Shown here one piece after another: positions 24,316 through 36,380 of a DNA stretch of 64,000 bases. The stretch is from Trichuris trichiura (taxonomy: Eukaryota > Nematoda > Enoplea > Trichinellida > Trichuridae): assembly GCA_037903355.1 (NCBI GenBank), contig JBAJFE010000011.1, forward strand, positions 2,799,001 to 2,863,000. Direction: 5' to 3'. Position 1 is the first letter of the stretch. Each line of letters opens with the position of its first letter. The position numbers and the translations under genes are program-made. The notes below the pieces were generated by a model. It was not told the origin of the DNA. It saw nothing but the letters and a program-made list of their open reading frames with translations, and made no database searches.

Positions 24316-24343
24316 TTTCGGGTCTGCCGCGACCCGTCTTCAG
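24316..24343 (-). ncRNA. hammerhead-ribozyme-like core (left arm)
   Basis: CTGAAGA, stem II CGGGTC...GACCC, GAAA within 28 nt, then GCTTTGG. Core bases fit the hammerhead consensus; stems I and III could not be paired convincingly by eye. Confidence 0.55.
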
Positions 24344-24384
24344 CGGTCCGATGAAGTTAACAGTTAACACACTTCATCGAACCG

Positions 24385-24412
24385 CTGAAGACGGGTCGCG
24401 GCAGACCCGAAA
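24385..24412 (+). ncRNA. hammerhead-ribozyme-like core (right arm)
   Basis: CTGAAGA, stem II CGGGTC...GACCC, GAAA within 28 nt, then GCTTCGG. Mirror of the left-arm core. Confidence 0.55.
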
Positions 24413-25020
24413 GCTTCGGAAAGAAAACATCTTTTATTTTACTTCTCAACGGGACAGAATCCGTAATAAAGATATTTTCAATATGAAAACACACGGTCCC
24501 GTACAAAAGCATCATATTTCGAAAGAATAAATTACTTTTTTTCATTAAGTGTTATTATAGTTTGGCAGCAAATTACGTTGGATGTTTCTCATTCGGTTCT
24601 TAATTCTGTTGCCCACTCACACTTGCGTACGGTGGAACAAGTTAGTCAAGGAGTTGATTTTTTCGACTGTTACTTTCCTAACAGCTGCACATCCGTCTGT
24701 CGATTACGAGTCTGTTTCGTTTACATGCAAAGCTTTAGAAGAAGGGAAATTTGTAGAAAGCACGTGATGATCTCATATAACATTAACGGCAACGTAACGT
24801 AGAGCTTACCTACGTCAAAACATAAGACTTCTTGTAAGGACTGCACGTAGGTTAGACAGATGAACTCACAACCGTAAGTTTAAGAGCACGCAAGGAAAGG
24901 TGCGTAGCCTACTGATCCTTCTCCTATTTCAACAAGGCTTAATTCCAGGATTGGGCGTCTATATGCTTCAAGTTTATTCTTCTATCTTGAGCGTCGTTGT
25001 ATAAGAAAACTGAATGAAAA

Positions 25021-25146
25021 ATGGCAGATGCAGATGGATCGACTCGCATAATTTTATTAATAAGCTACGAGCAGTATTTAGACGACATCGAAAAACAAGT
25101 GGAAGAAGAAAGGGTTGCACAAATAGTATGCGGAATGGATAACTGA
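25021..25146 (+). CDS. small ORF, 41 residues, unknown
   Basis: ATG in an AAAATGG context opens MADADGSTRIILLISYEQYL, followed by an acidic/basic helix-like end (DDIEKQVEEERVAQIV) and a stop. Composition is protein-like and there is no splice donor at the end. Too short to assign; could be a microprotein or a fragment of a lost gene. Confidence 0.25.
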   Translation: MADADGSTRIILLISYEQYLDDIEKQVEEERVAQIVCGMDN

Positions 25147-26484
25147 TGCGCTGTAGGGCCGTAGCAGAACACGTTATAGCGCGAATTTGTTGCCAGAACT
25201 TTGAAATTTTAATATTTAGCCCGTTTCAATTGTTTGCAGCTGCAAAGCAACGCATGTCTGACGCAGTCACGCACTGTATGCGTCGACAGATAATCCTTCT
25301 TTAAATTCCCTTTCTTCATTTTTGGCATTCACATCTGTCGAGCTCTTTTATTGGTGCTAACGAAGAATTCGGAAACTGTCGTTTGTGAATTCATTGAATA
25401 GATTTCTGCTTTCCAACGCACATCTCCCGCCGGTACATAAACTTCTTTAATCCATGAAAAATAACTTGGAGATAGTAAATTTGTCCACGAATGCACGATT
25501 TTTTTTTTGGCGGAATCGCTGACTTCATTAGACTGTATTTAACATCATCCGATTGCGACAAAGTTCTATAGCTTTTCGTATCCAAATTCTTGTGGACCAG
25601 AACTTCTTTTTCCGTATAGGAGCGAAATGTTCAATAATGAATTCAGTTCAAAATGTACCTCCACTTTCAGTTATTCGTCTGACGTGAATGGATGTTTTCT
25701 TCGCTCCTTTTCGAGTGACAAAACAAATGACAGCCTAAAGGATCAAGCGAGGGTTTTATAGAAGATGAGGCGGTGTGTCAAAGAATAAGAGTGCTTTTCC
25801 AAAAACGGTTTGATGTCAATCGTTTGGCCCTCATTAAACTACAGAAAAATTCATCCTCAAGGCATTGGCACGCCCTCGAACACACAAGCACACACATACA
25901 CACACCGCTTCTTCGCTGGACAGCTAGAAACTGTGCATATTCAGCGTAGTTTGTTGCTGTTTAGCAAGCACGTTCATCGCAGAGCAGTGAAAGAGCGAAG
26001 TCGATTAAGCGAATACTCGTCCGTGGTGAAGTTCAGTTGCCTTTCTTTTTCAAGGCGGCAAAGCTTCATTTATTGTTTCAGCTGCTTCCACGCTGAAGGA
26101 GTCACTATTATTGAACAGAGCTGTCGCAAAGTCTTTTCCGTCATCACCTCTGTGACATGATTTCACGTAGCCGTCCTACAGTGCTGACGACGAAAGACAT
26201 TTTCGCGAAAGCTCGGCTCAATATTATTTATTAAAGCTTTCTTCAATGAGAAAATCCCCCAGGCACAACTCAAAATAGGTGGACTTATTTGTTCATAATG
26301 TTACGTTGCATGTACGTGACGTTTTTGCTGTAGAATTGTTTTTCTCTTTAATCTGACAACTAATCCTAAAATACAGAGGTTACACCTTCTTAGCCGAATT
26401 TTGTAAGTTAATGTTCAGCATCCAGTAAGTTATTCCTCTTTCCGTTCCCCTATAATTAAGTGCTTGCGCTGTGCATCTTTACAG

Positions 26485-26850
26485 CCGCATCGAAAAGCCT
26501 AAAATAGTAAGCTTGCTGTTTGGATTAACGAAAATGATCTTGAAGTGTTCAGTGTTGGTGAGCGTCTCTTTGGCTGGATATTCAAGTCAATGAAGGTACG
26601 TACACCAATGCTTACATTTCGCGGCTACTCAGCGTTGCATTCAAACACATGCTGCAAGTCGCTTCTTCCGCATATTTACGCTGCTTCCTTTTTTATGTCC
26701 TTTCAGTATGCAGTTGAGCGAAACTAGTTTCAGCTCATGGACAATCCAATATTTCCACGACTCTGGTTAAAAGTTAAAGCCGCCTTTTCGTTAACAACTT
26801 CACTGTACTGTTGTGCATCCCAAAAACGCTCACTCATTAACAGGGCTGCA
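26485..26850 (+). pseudogene. SLC36-like transporter fragment, unit 1
   Basis: An exon after TCTTTACAG (26485-26595) reads RIEKPKIVSLLFGLTK and a hydrophobic SVLVSVSLAGY, the pattern after the family's LPxEN motif. It then hits TGA before the GTACGT donor, where a single extra base would restore the expected GY-F turn. A second stretch near 26750-26800 reads LWLKVKAAFSLTTSLY, like the next family segment. No 5' half is present, so this is a truncated gene at the unit edge. The same fragment occurs near 36.0 and 46.8 kb. Confidence 0.45.
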
Positions 26851-28166
26851 TTCCAGCAGTTCGTCTTATTGATTCTCTTATAAAACCCCTACAGTGACTG
26901 TTCAAGGACCACATTTCGTTGGGGTTACATAGCGGCAGTCCTTCAATATCACATTCGAGTAGGTGATAACGTGTCTTCCATTGTATTCTGTGGCAACAGC
27001 GGGTAGCGTGCAAATTTTCTGTAGCAACATTATAAAGCTAAAATTAGCTCTTCATTCATTGGCTGTTCTTCGGAGCCTACGTTTGAGCAGATGGAACCTG
27101 AAAATCAACAATGCGCCAATCCAGATTAAGGATTTAACCGAATGATAAGAACGTTCATTATCTGTTCACAAGTACCATACTGCCAATTGTAGCAGCCGAT
27201 ATTCGACGAATATTACCTCAGGTAACGATCCTTTTTTGCAAGAAGGCTGAAACAGATCAATATCCATTCATGCCACTTTTATGGGCACAATCTCGACGTG
27301 TTTCGGCCTTCTAAGCTTTTTTAGCTTTTCCGTTACAGACAGAGCTGTTTGACACCTTCTAAGATTAGCTTAGTCAAGCGAATCATTCCGTACACTTAGC
27401 TGATCTGAATACTAACATACAGTTCACGTGATGGGAAACCGACGGCCTATTTCAAGTCAGTTTTCTAAGCATTATGGATACCGTCTGCACTTCTATTTTT
27501 TTCGATATATTCGTCCGAGTTGCGTGATATCTGACCAGTTAAACCCTTGCATTGCGCTGTTCGCTTCTCTTCGCCAACTCCGGACGTAAATAGGGTGTCC
27601 TTTCTTGACATTTCCATACCCAAGAATACCTTTGAGATGTTAGATATTTATTAAATTTTCCGTAACCTTTTAACGCATTCCACTTAGTAGACGGGCGGTT
27701 ACCGGTAGTCCAATTCAGCGTTTTTGCACTGCCCACACGCGGGATAATCCATCATGATTTCCTCAGTGAAATTTTTTCTCGTAATTTTGCATGCTTTGAG
27801 TTTCTTTACTTTTTTCACCAACTGCTGAAATAAGTTCTCAGCGCATATGATTTTCTCGCTGACGCCGGAAACCGATGGCCATTTCGCGGGAGGAACCAAA
27901 ACTCCATCCTTGCGAAATTTTCGTTCACAGTATTTCCGACTGCTACAGCTTACAGATGTTTCAACGGAGAAGTCCTAGAAATCTCGTAGATGTCCTCCTA
28001 ACTATGATGCTTCCAAGGCGCTGTAACTTGATTAAATGATTAACTTATTTTCTTATATGATTGAATATTCAGTCTACCTTATTACCGCTAAACGTCCAGG
28101 TTATTTTAAATTATGGATTTCAGTTTTTCAGGCAGTGAACTGCTTACCGTTTCCAACGAAGTCGCT

Positions 28167-30445
28167 ATGCTTGTGCGTGGGAATATATCGTATAATGCTT
28201 TTCGAAATTGTTTCAAAGGCTCTGGAATTCGAATATGCTTTTTTCTTTTGATGACTTGTGCTGTATTCTTCTTCCTGGCCACACCTGACCGCTTAGGCAC
28301 AATTAGTGCCTATTACGTGAGTCGAAATGCTAATCAATCATACTACAGAAAGATTGCTCAAATAGAACACTTGAAATCATTGCTTCCCGAGGTGAAAGTC
28401 GTCCAGGCAGAGTACCGGAAAGAACATTCATTTACAAAATCTGCAACAAGCACTGGTTGTGTCAGACCAACGCAGAATATCAATGATAGTGAAATAATGC
28501 CACTGATCCATTCGTTTTCGCCTTTAAAGTGTTCCGATGAATCCAATTGGTTTACAGCAAGAAATGGGAAGCTAATATTAATGCAGGAAGCGGTCCCTCA
28601 GAATGCCAGTATTCAATGCGAGCTGCAGCCTATCGTATTCAATGATGATTTTACTGTAAAGACGTTAGACCGTTCTGAGGCAAAGGACAATATGTCTTTA
28701 CAGACGGATTTCTTCAAAATCCAATGTGCTGTTGCCGATGGCAAGAACTACACTAACTACCATGCTACCGTCGTTCCCAAAGAAAGTATGAACGAGAGGG
28801 CTAATCCAGTGAATGGTTTTAAACGGCCGTTGAATATTTATTTCCTTGGACTCGACAGCGTCTCGCGAATGAGCTTTATGCGGAAATTGAAGGAAACATA
28901 CAAGCATATTACAGAAGAATTGAATGGCACTGTTCTTGAAATGTACAATGTAGTTGGCGATGGGACGCCGCCCGCATTGCTATCAATACTGACTGGAAAA
29001 ACTGAAGAAGAATTGCCGGAAACGAGAAGATCCCAACGGAATGCGTCATTTGTAGATGTTTATCCGTTCATTTGGAAGGAACTAAAACAATTCGGATACG
29101 CAACATTGTATGCTGAAGATGTGCCGTCCATTGGAACATTTACGTATCGTTTGAAAGGATTTAAGGAACAGCCGACTGACCATTATCTCCGAAATTTCTA
29201 CCTAAAGGTTCAGGAAGATACTCATGAATATAATCCCTTATGTCTTGGTAGCGAGTCGCTGTATCAAGTTCACCTGTCATACGTGGAAGATTTCTTCACG
29301 ACTTACCCGAGGGAACAACCTAAATTTGCATTTCAAATTCACGTTGGATACAGTCACGATGATTTCAATAGGGTCGAACTAGCTGACGGCCCCACAGTAG
29401 AGCATTTGAAGTTTTTCCAGAGTAGGTACTCTTCAAGGATACATTTTTTGTTTTTAATGCCCATGGACTTCTTGTGTAAATTCCAATTTTCATTTTGTTA
29501 TGTTTACATTCTGTAACATATTCTGTAGTAGTTTTCTCATGTTAAATCAAGTGGATCAATTGCGTGAAGACTAGTTGCCCAGTAGTGTTTTACTCCACGA
29601 AGCTTCTGCGTTGCAAAATTCGTTCCAAGTATTGGCTGAGTGTACTTTTTTCTTCAGAGAAAGGATTTTTGAATGATACAGTGTTCATTGTGTTCTCTGA
29701 TCACGGAGCGAGACTTTCATCTGTGAGGCGTACGAAACAGGGAAAACTGGAGGAACGAAATCCGTTCGTTTCCATCATATTGCCTCCATGGTTTGAGGAA
29801 AAATTTCCATCCGCTGTTAGAAATGTAAGGAAAAATGGTAATCGCTTGACAACTCCTTTTGATCTCCATGCTACTTTAAAAAGTCTTTTGAATTTCCCTC
29901 CTCCGAAAGTTGGAGATTTAAGGAATAGAGGCATTAGCTTATTCAGCGAAATACCTGCAAGTCGGGATTGCGCTAATGCTGGTATTCCTGCACAATGGTG
30001 TTCTTGTTTGTCATGGAAAAAGTTGCCAAGGGACGCGTTAATTTCGTGGTATATAGCTGATGAACTCGTGAAAGCTTTTAATGAAGAATTGAAGAAACAA
30101 CAAATGTTGTGTTCTCCTTTGAGGCTTGACTCCGTCCTGGAAGCATACGTCAGTCAACCTAAAGATGACTTTGTCGCTTTTGTTAGGTCAAAAGACGCTG
30201 ATGGACGCGAACCAAAATTTGGCGATCGTATTGGTGTGCCGTACGATTCTTACAGGTTGACTATTCGTACGAATCCCAGAAAAGCAATTTACGAAGCGAC
30301 AGTTCTTTATGACGTCACAAAAGCTGTATTGCTCATCGATTTGGATTTAGTGTCTCGTGTAAATGCGTACGGGACAGCACCTCATTGTATAATGTCTAAA
30401 GATTCCTATTTGGCCATTTGGTGTGTTTGCTACGACCAGCTTTGA
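28167..30445 (+). CDS. DUF229 ectoprotein, copy 1 (two exons)
   Basis: Exons 28167-29421 and 29658-30445 (intron 236 nt, phase 1), 680 codons. Type II membrane protein: short basic N-terminus, one membrane helix at about residues 22-39, then a large extracellular part. DUF229 belongs to the alkaline phosphatase/sulfatase superfamily. Seen here: FLGLDSVSRMSFMRK (Asp230, Ser231, the metal and nucleophile region), GYSHDDFNR (His397), and FSDHGAR (Asp433, His434). Enzyme activity is inferred, as most DUF229 proteins are uncharacterised. The start was chosen at the first Met after a TTTTTCAG acceptor-like site just upstream; an in-frame ATG at 28113 gives 18 extra residues, but the region before the acceptor is less conserved between copies. 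Residues 40-95 differ clearly from copies 2 and 3, the rest is nearly identical. Confidence 0.88.
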
Positions 30446-31680
30446 AGATGAATGGTAATGTGGCCAAAATGCTGTTTCTGTGGAATTCAAATGCACGCAT
30501 TTTCCTGTATTGTTGCGCTCACCTTGAGTTGCTATTCCTTGTGATGGCGTCGAGTCATCACTTGTGCATGCGACTAGTCGTGAAAGTGCCTTGCCATCAA
30601 TATAGTCTTGTTTCTCTCCTGTTCTGTTTTTTGTTGCGGTTGTAGTGGTATTTCCAGTTTCTTATATTGCTTCTGTTTGGTGCGTCTGCTTCTTTCACTT
30701 GTCGCTTTCTGCTTTGCTTTGTTTTCAGCACTGCTTGATTTGAGTTGAGTTGTTTTTCTGTTTTGCATTGGTTTTCCTAGGCTTAAGTCACGTTGAATGA
30801 ACCAAGGTTTCTGCTTGAAGCAGTACTCGTTGACGGCGACAATCGCTTTTTAATTATTCGCCCTTTGGAAAGTCACGTTTTTTAAATGAATGCTATTATG
30901 GTTTTGTAGTAACGTCACGTCAACAGCAGGTATTGAAAAACAGTGAACGACGAATGATGTTGGTAAGTCTTAGACCCTCACATTTGTTTTGCAGTATTTG
31001 TGTTTTGACATTTTGAGGATCTAGTGCAAGTGCCGGTTTTGCCGAGTGTTACTGAATATTGTAATGTTGACAACTGTGCTTCAAGTTTCTACTTCCTGTG
31101 AAGGTGTACACGCCGTTGCCACTGCAGTCGTCAATGAAAGTAAGTTTTCTATTTTGATGTCGGCCGACACAAGTGTTTGTTTTATGGTAGCTAGGCTATC
31201 ATTTTTTTCCGCTGCAATTGTCTTACGCGGGAAGCTGTTGAGATCAGCGCGGGGAAAAGTTCAGCTCTTTCACCGGTCCTGCTTGGATGTAAGTGCGGCA
31301 ACATGAAAGAGTAAAGCGGGACTCCTCTGCGTAGTGAAGTGGGATTAACGGAACAACGGGCGGGACGTATTGCTGTGAATGACTGAGCACCTGCGAAAGA
31401 ATTACGGTTTTCAGTGACACTGTGCCGCTTAGGGACCCTTGTAAATGAGTGCAGTTGCACTTCCGGGGGGAAGACTGGCGTAAGACCCGAAAGGTTTCTT
31501 TGTTCTTAAACTTTTCAGAATGGCGTTCAGTGAAGTTATTTTGTACATGCGAAAACGATTGACACGTTTTGCCCGAATGAAATAGTAAAGTTTTGCACTA
31601 ATAAATTCCCTGTTCAATTCCGACTAGCTTTCGTCTTCCTACTTTGGTAGCTTTTGTTTGAGGGGTCTAATTTTGACCGT
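30446..31680. other. 3' flank of DUF229 copy 1, no second gene established
   Basis: Conserved in all three units. It includes a short frame ending at a GTAAGT donor (QVSTSCEGVHAV... at about 31070-31140) that could be a first exon, but no matching next exon was seen. Confidence 0.35.
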
Positions 31681-31691
31681 TAACTTAAGTT

Positions 31692-31937
31692 TTGAAAACG
31701 GGGTTTCTTGGTACGGGAACAAATGTTTTCATAATGAAGAAGTTTATTACGGATAATTCCCGTTTGTTATGTATGCCTGCTTTAAAATCCTCAGCAACAT
31801 CAGGGCAATCGCTGCCACGAATCATATCAACAACTTATGACCGCTGATGACGGGTCTCGAATGACCTGAAAGCTCCGGAGTTCTTCTATATATACATAAC
31901 AAACGGGAATTATCCGTAATAAACTTCTTCATTATGC
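31692..31937. mobile_element. inverted-repeat element with hammerhead core, 11-bp TSD, private to unit 1
   Basis: Flanked by TAACTTAAGTT (31681-31691 and 31938-31948). Units 2 and 3 have an uninterrupted site here. Outer arms (AAGTTTATTACGGATAATTC and complement) pair; the unpaired tail (TT-rich, containing GGTACGGGA) lies on the left, so the element is inverted relative to the one at 34.2 kb. Confidence 0.82.
31844..31871 (+). ncRNA. hammerhead-ribozyme-like core
   Basis: CTGATGA, stem II CGGGTC...GACC, GAAA in 28 nt. Directly after, AGCT-CCGG-AGTT can form a short stem III ending in U then C, which is an allowed cleavage pair. This is the most complete example in the window. Confidence 0.6.
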
Positions 31938-32381
31938 TAACTTAAGTTGTTCCGTAATTGTGAGCAACTCAGCTTTCGTGAATAATGGCTCAGTCCTTCC
32001 AATTCTTTATGATTTCAGTAGTATAGTGGTTGTTGAAATCCATTTTGTCTTTCCGTATTCGTGATTCAAGAGCGCAGAAGTGGTTCACTGATATTTCCAT
32101 TGCCTCCAAATCAACGCAGTTGACACAAAACTGTTTCAATTGCTTTGGTAGCTTCGTAGCTGTAACAAATGGCTGCAAGGAATAAGAAGGATTGCAGCGA
32201 CTACAAGCGGGCTGACTCTTGGGTAACAATTTTGAAAGGTTGTCGAATCGTCGTCGCAAAACATCATTGCCAGAGGTGACCGAATATTATAAAAATTTAA
32301 GCGTACAGGGAAGAATGAAGTCTCAAGGCATGAAGTATTATTTTCGTAGCGTAAAGGGTGAGAATGACATTGTCGGTTCAG

Positions 32382-34770
32382 TGAAACGGAAGCTCTGATG
32401 AATTTGGTGAAAGCATTAAATGTAACGGGAATAATGTCTTTACCGTTTGCTTTGCATTGCGCTGGTCTGCGGGTATGGCCTATCCTAACAATAAGAAAAT
32501 TTTAAATTGCTTTTTTCAGACTGAAATAAAGCTTCTTCTTTTTACCGTTTTGCCAAGCATCCACTGTGCGCGCTGCTCACTATTTTAGCTGCTTGTTCCA
32601 AGTGTACTCTGTAAGGTTCTTATGCTAAGTTTAAAATGTTTAGCATTGGCTTGTCTTCTTTTGCATACGCTGAGTTTGCAGCTCTCTGCTGTAAAGTCAC
32701 GCCTGCGTGACTAGAGCGACACAGGAATAAGGAGAAGTTGGCATTCTTTTCTATGCGTATCCGAAAATTAATTTTGTACTTTCTGGATTTTGATCATCAT
32801 TGAACTTTGCGTTACACAGCTCAGAATTTGCTGTGTCTACCTTCCTTTTTTCTGAAAACAGCAAACAGGTATACTTGCCGTTTTTCTTGTACCTTTACCA
32901 GCCTCCTACTTATCAATAGTTTGCGTGCATTTTTTCTTTTTAGGCAACCTATTCCTTAAGTGATTTTGAAGTCGCACATAAATTCTAAGGAAAAACTAAA
33001 ACTATATACAATCAAATGTTACTCGCATAAGTGTCTATCGAAAGCTGTGGTTAGTTGCTTGAGTGACTAAGTTTATTTAAAGATATACAGTGATTGCATT
33101 TTATTCCGCTGACGACGGGACCTTTTATGTTTAACACAAAACGTAGTTTATTGATTCCTGGCATGTTCGTAGGTTTTCATTGTTTCCTAACGTATACGTT
33201 TTTCAAAGCAAACTATTCTGTGAAAAAGTGCTTGCCTTTTTAGCATTGGAAAACAGCGGTATACTTTTGTTTAACTAATATGGAACCATCTTATGCGGTG
33301 TTATTTGATTTTGCTATCGGTCAGTTAGCTAATGTTTTACCTACTTGCCTGAGCCATTATAGCTTTTGTTTCACAAAAATGCTATGGCTGTGTACAGTAT
33401 GTCTGTAGTGCTTCGGGCGCTGCAAAATTTCGTGGAAAGTTGCACAGTTTAAACAGTTTTTTTGATATTTCCTTTTGTCCTTATCGTTTTGTCCATCCGA
33501 AAATTGCGTGATTTGGCTTTGATCGCCGGAATCGCAAACATTATGTTTCAGATAGCGTTAGGGCTTGCTCTGCAATATATCAGGGGTGAGTTGCGTCCTA
33601 TAAGCATGCTTCCTGCTTTCAATAGTTTCAGGAGTCTAGCTTTGGCGTTTTGCACCGTTGTATTTTTCTTTGAAGGCGTTAATTTGTTATAGTATATTGA
33701 GATTCAAAAGGGAACCGTTTTATTCGGCGATTAGTCATTTCAGGTTCTCCCAATTGAAAGTTGGTTTCGAAATCCTGGATAGTTCATTGTCCTGCAATCA
33801 CCCTAAATATTCTGTGCTTTTTCATGTTTGTTATTTGTGTAGTAATCAGATTTTTTGGGTTGTGAAAGTTTCGATTTCGCGTAAAAGACAGTCACATTGA
33901 ATCTACTCTCTAACGACCCGTAAGAGTATTTTGTTGCGGGACACTGGTGTTCATTCTCAGATATCGTTTTTTAGCCTTTACCAAGATGTCAGATTCATCA
34001 TTACCGCTTCAATCTGTCTCCACTATCCCGTTCATGTTTTTGTATTAATGGAATTGTTAGTAATCGTATTAAAGCAATATTCTGATAAGGATATCCGTTG
34101 TTCTGGTTAGCTGAATATGCATGTCCTAGCCTCTTTGCTACAGTGACATGTGAGAGGGCTAAAGTTTATTCCTGAAAAAGCTTTATTACGGACAGAGTCC
34201 CGTTTAATGTGTGATAAAAGGCGTAACTCCAGAGCTTTTGGGTCAATCGAGACCCATCTTCAGCGGTCTTAAATTGTAAATATTATACAATATATTTAAT
34301 ATTTAAATAGTATTTGCAATTTAAGAACGCTGAAGACGGGTCTCGATTGACCAGGAAGCTCCGGAGTTCACGCCTTTTATCACACATTAAACGGGACTCT
34401 GTTCGTAATAACGCTTTTTCATTATGAAAACATGCGGTCCCGTACCAAGAAACTACATCTTCGAAAGTTTATTCATTTATGAATATTTCAACTGAAGAAA
34501 TAGTTTTTAGTTTCTTTGGCTTAACTGATCCTCCATTTGAATCTTTTTGTATCATTAGTAGGTGTCCTAACTTGCTTTTTGCTGGCGTTATTGTTTCCAC
34601 CAATCGTAGAACTGCTCGTCGCACGCTATTTCATACCAAAAACGGTTATCTGGTTAGTTAAAGTAACAAAACATATTCTGATATCCCTTTTTGGTTTTAT
34701 CGGCAGGGTTAGTGGTTCATGCGTTTCTATTTGTCTAATTGTTGCTGCATTTAGACAAGAAGCGAAGTGA
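32382..34770 (+). pseudogene. SLC36-like amino-acid transporter, copy 1, decayed
   Basis: Successive exons read LMNLVKALNVTGIMSLPFAL (first membrane helix), a His-Cys segment, a TQL-x-ICCVY segment, IRKLRDLALIAGIANIMF and LFPPIVELLVARYF near the C-terminus, the order seen in SLC36/PAT proton-coupled amino-acid transporters. Lesions: TAG where copy 2 has TAC in RDYSD (about 32712); an out-of-frame stretch before RILIIIELC; donor after the FEGVNL exon changed from GT to TT; and a retroelement inserted at 34174-34463. Not expected to give a full protein. Confidence 0.6.
34174..34463. mobile_element. inverted-repeat element, 13-bp TSD, shared by units 1 and 2
   Basis: Flanked by AAAGTTTATTCAT (left copy at 34161-34173 has one change). 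Arms about 34180-34275 and 34325-34420 pair around an AT-rich loop; the unpaired tail with CGGTCCCGTACC is at the right. The hammerhead-like cores are damaged here (CAAA on the left arm, GGAA on the right), while the unit 2 copy keeps GAAA in both. Confidence 0.82.
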
Positions 34771-35539
34771 CTTAACGAAACTGTAACATTCGTTATTCCT
34801 TGTTACGCTTTGTTTAAACAGCGCGGCCAGAATCTGACTTCCTGCTGTGAATTCGTACCAGTATATGTGAATCAGTATAGAACTGTGACCTTTTCGACAC
34901 GAAGACAATCTGGAACTATTGAATAAAAGAAAATAAAAAATAGTTGCTTTGCGACTTTTCTGAGGGTTAACTGTGTTTTTAAATTGTCAGTTTGTACTGC
35001 TGTGGCAATCTGTTAGGCTTGTTTATGATAGATATACGGTTTGTAGCTTGTTTTTTGGGATGACTAAGCGCGCCGCGATCGCTGAAGAATGTTTAATTTT
35101 TATTTGACAAGCTTAAAATCCATGTTGGCGAGATGTTTCTAAAGACAGGATGTCTTTTAACAGGCTTGGGTTGTTTCATATTTGATTTTCTGATTCACGG
35201 GTTTGGCCTGTTGGATGTATCTGTAAGTAAACTGCAAAGTGCCCTACCAACGAATGGATGAGCAAACTGTTAGAGAAATTACAGAACATGTAAGCGGATT
35301 GTCGTTTGTGTTGATCCGTCATATTTTGTCTTCGTTATCTTTATTAAACGAACGAATACCGTGAAGATACCATTGATACACTAATGTGCTTTATGTGATG
35401 TCGAATAGTTTTTTAGCGTACGTTCTTTGTTGTAATTATGATTTTGGTTGCAGGATGAAAGTACCTTATCATGATTTCTCTACATGTTTTAAGAAAATCA
35501 TAAGTTCCAGATTTACAATAATTTAATGATTCTTCGTTC
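34771..35539. other. unit 1 3' flank with part of a second inverted-repeat family
   Basis: No gene seen. At about 35195-35290 a stretch with GTATCTGTAAGTAAACTGC and ACCAACGAATGGATGAGC matches one arm of the elements at 55.3-57.3 kb; the same half copy sits in unit 3 near 55020-55100. Confidence 0.5.
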
Positions 35540-35552
35540 GCCCTAGCCCTAA
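35540..35552. other. 13-nt filler at the unit 1/unit 2 junction
   Basis: GCCCTAGCCCTAA lies between the end of unit 1 homology (TTCTTCGTTC) and the start of unit 2 homology (GTCCGTGGTG). It matches neither side. Confidence 0.6.
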
Positions 35553-36017
35553 GTCCGTGGTGAAGTTCAGTTGCTTTTGTTTTCCAAAGCGGTAAAGCTT
35601 CATTTATTGTTTCAGCTGCTTCCACGCTGAAGGAGTCACTATTATTGAACAGAGCTGCCGCAAAGTCTTTTTCGTCATCACCTCTGTGACATGATTTCAT
35701 GTAGCCGTCCTACAGTGTTGACGACGATAAACCTTTTCCCGAAAGCTCGGCTCAATAATATTTATTAAAGCTTTCTTCAATGAGAAAATCTCCCAGGCAC
35801 AATTCAAAATAGGTGGACTTATTTGTTCATAATGTTACGTTGCATGTATCTGACGTTTTTGCTGTAGAATTGTTTTTCTCTTTAATCTGACAACTAATCC
35901 TAAAACACAGAGGTTACACCTTCTTAGCCGAATTTTGTAAGTTAATGTTCAGCATCCAGTAAGTTATTCCTCTTTCCGTTCCCCTATAATTAAGTGCTTC
36001 CGCTGTGCATCTTTACA

Positions 36018-36380
36018 GCCGCATCGAAAAGCCTAAAATAGTAAGCTTGCTGTTTGGATTAACGAAAATGATCTTGAAGTGTTCAGTGTTGGTGAGCGTC
36101 TCTTTGGCTGGATATTCAAGTCAATGAAGGTACGTACAGCAATGCTTACATTTCGCGGCTACTCAGCGTTGCATTCAAACACAAGCAGTAAGTATAGTTT
36201 TCCGCATATTTACGCTACTTCCTTTTTTATTTCCTTTCAGTATGCAGTTGAGCGAAACTAGTTCCAGCTCATAGACAGTGTGATATTTCCTCGACTCTGG
36301 TTAAAAGTTAAAGCCGCCTTTTCTTTAACAACTTCACTGTACTGTTGTGCATCCCAAAAACGCTCACTCATTAACAGGGC
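36018..36380 (+). pseudogene. SLC36-like transporter fragment, unit 2
   Basis: Same fragment as at 26485-26850, with the same early TGA. Confidence 0.4.

Larger units (their letters stand above)
24246..24519. mobile_element. inverted-repeat element with two hammerhead cores, 13-bp TSD
   Basis: Flanked by the direct repeat CGAAAGAATAAAT (24233-24245 and 24520-24532). Inside, the left arm and its near-exact complement (about 24250-24345 and 24385-24480) form a large hairpin, followed on the right only by an unpaired tail containing CGGTCCCGTAC. Each arm holds a CTGAAGA...GAAA core, on opposite strands. Confidence 0.8.
25905..35539. repeat. triplicated segment, unit 1
   Basis: About 9.6 kb, homologous along its length with 35553-44390 and 46247-55727. 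Contents in order: SLC36-like fragment, DUF229 gene, decayed SLC36-like gene, 3' flank. It carries a private inverted-repeat insertion at 31692-31937. Confidence 0.9.

Noticed and set aside
24246..24519. Calling the inverted-repeat elements ordinary MITEs
   Set aside because: The 11-13 bp TSDs, one-sided tails and hammerhead-like cores fit Penelope-like or retrozyme-like elements better, though MULE-type foldbacks with 9-11 bp TSDs are not fully excluded.
32005..32045. tRNA-like A-box (AGTAGTATAGTGGTTG), also at 41.30 and 52.11 kb
   Set aside because: No B-box at the right distance and no cloverleaf; probably a chance or very old relic.
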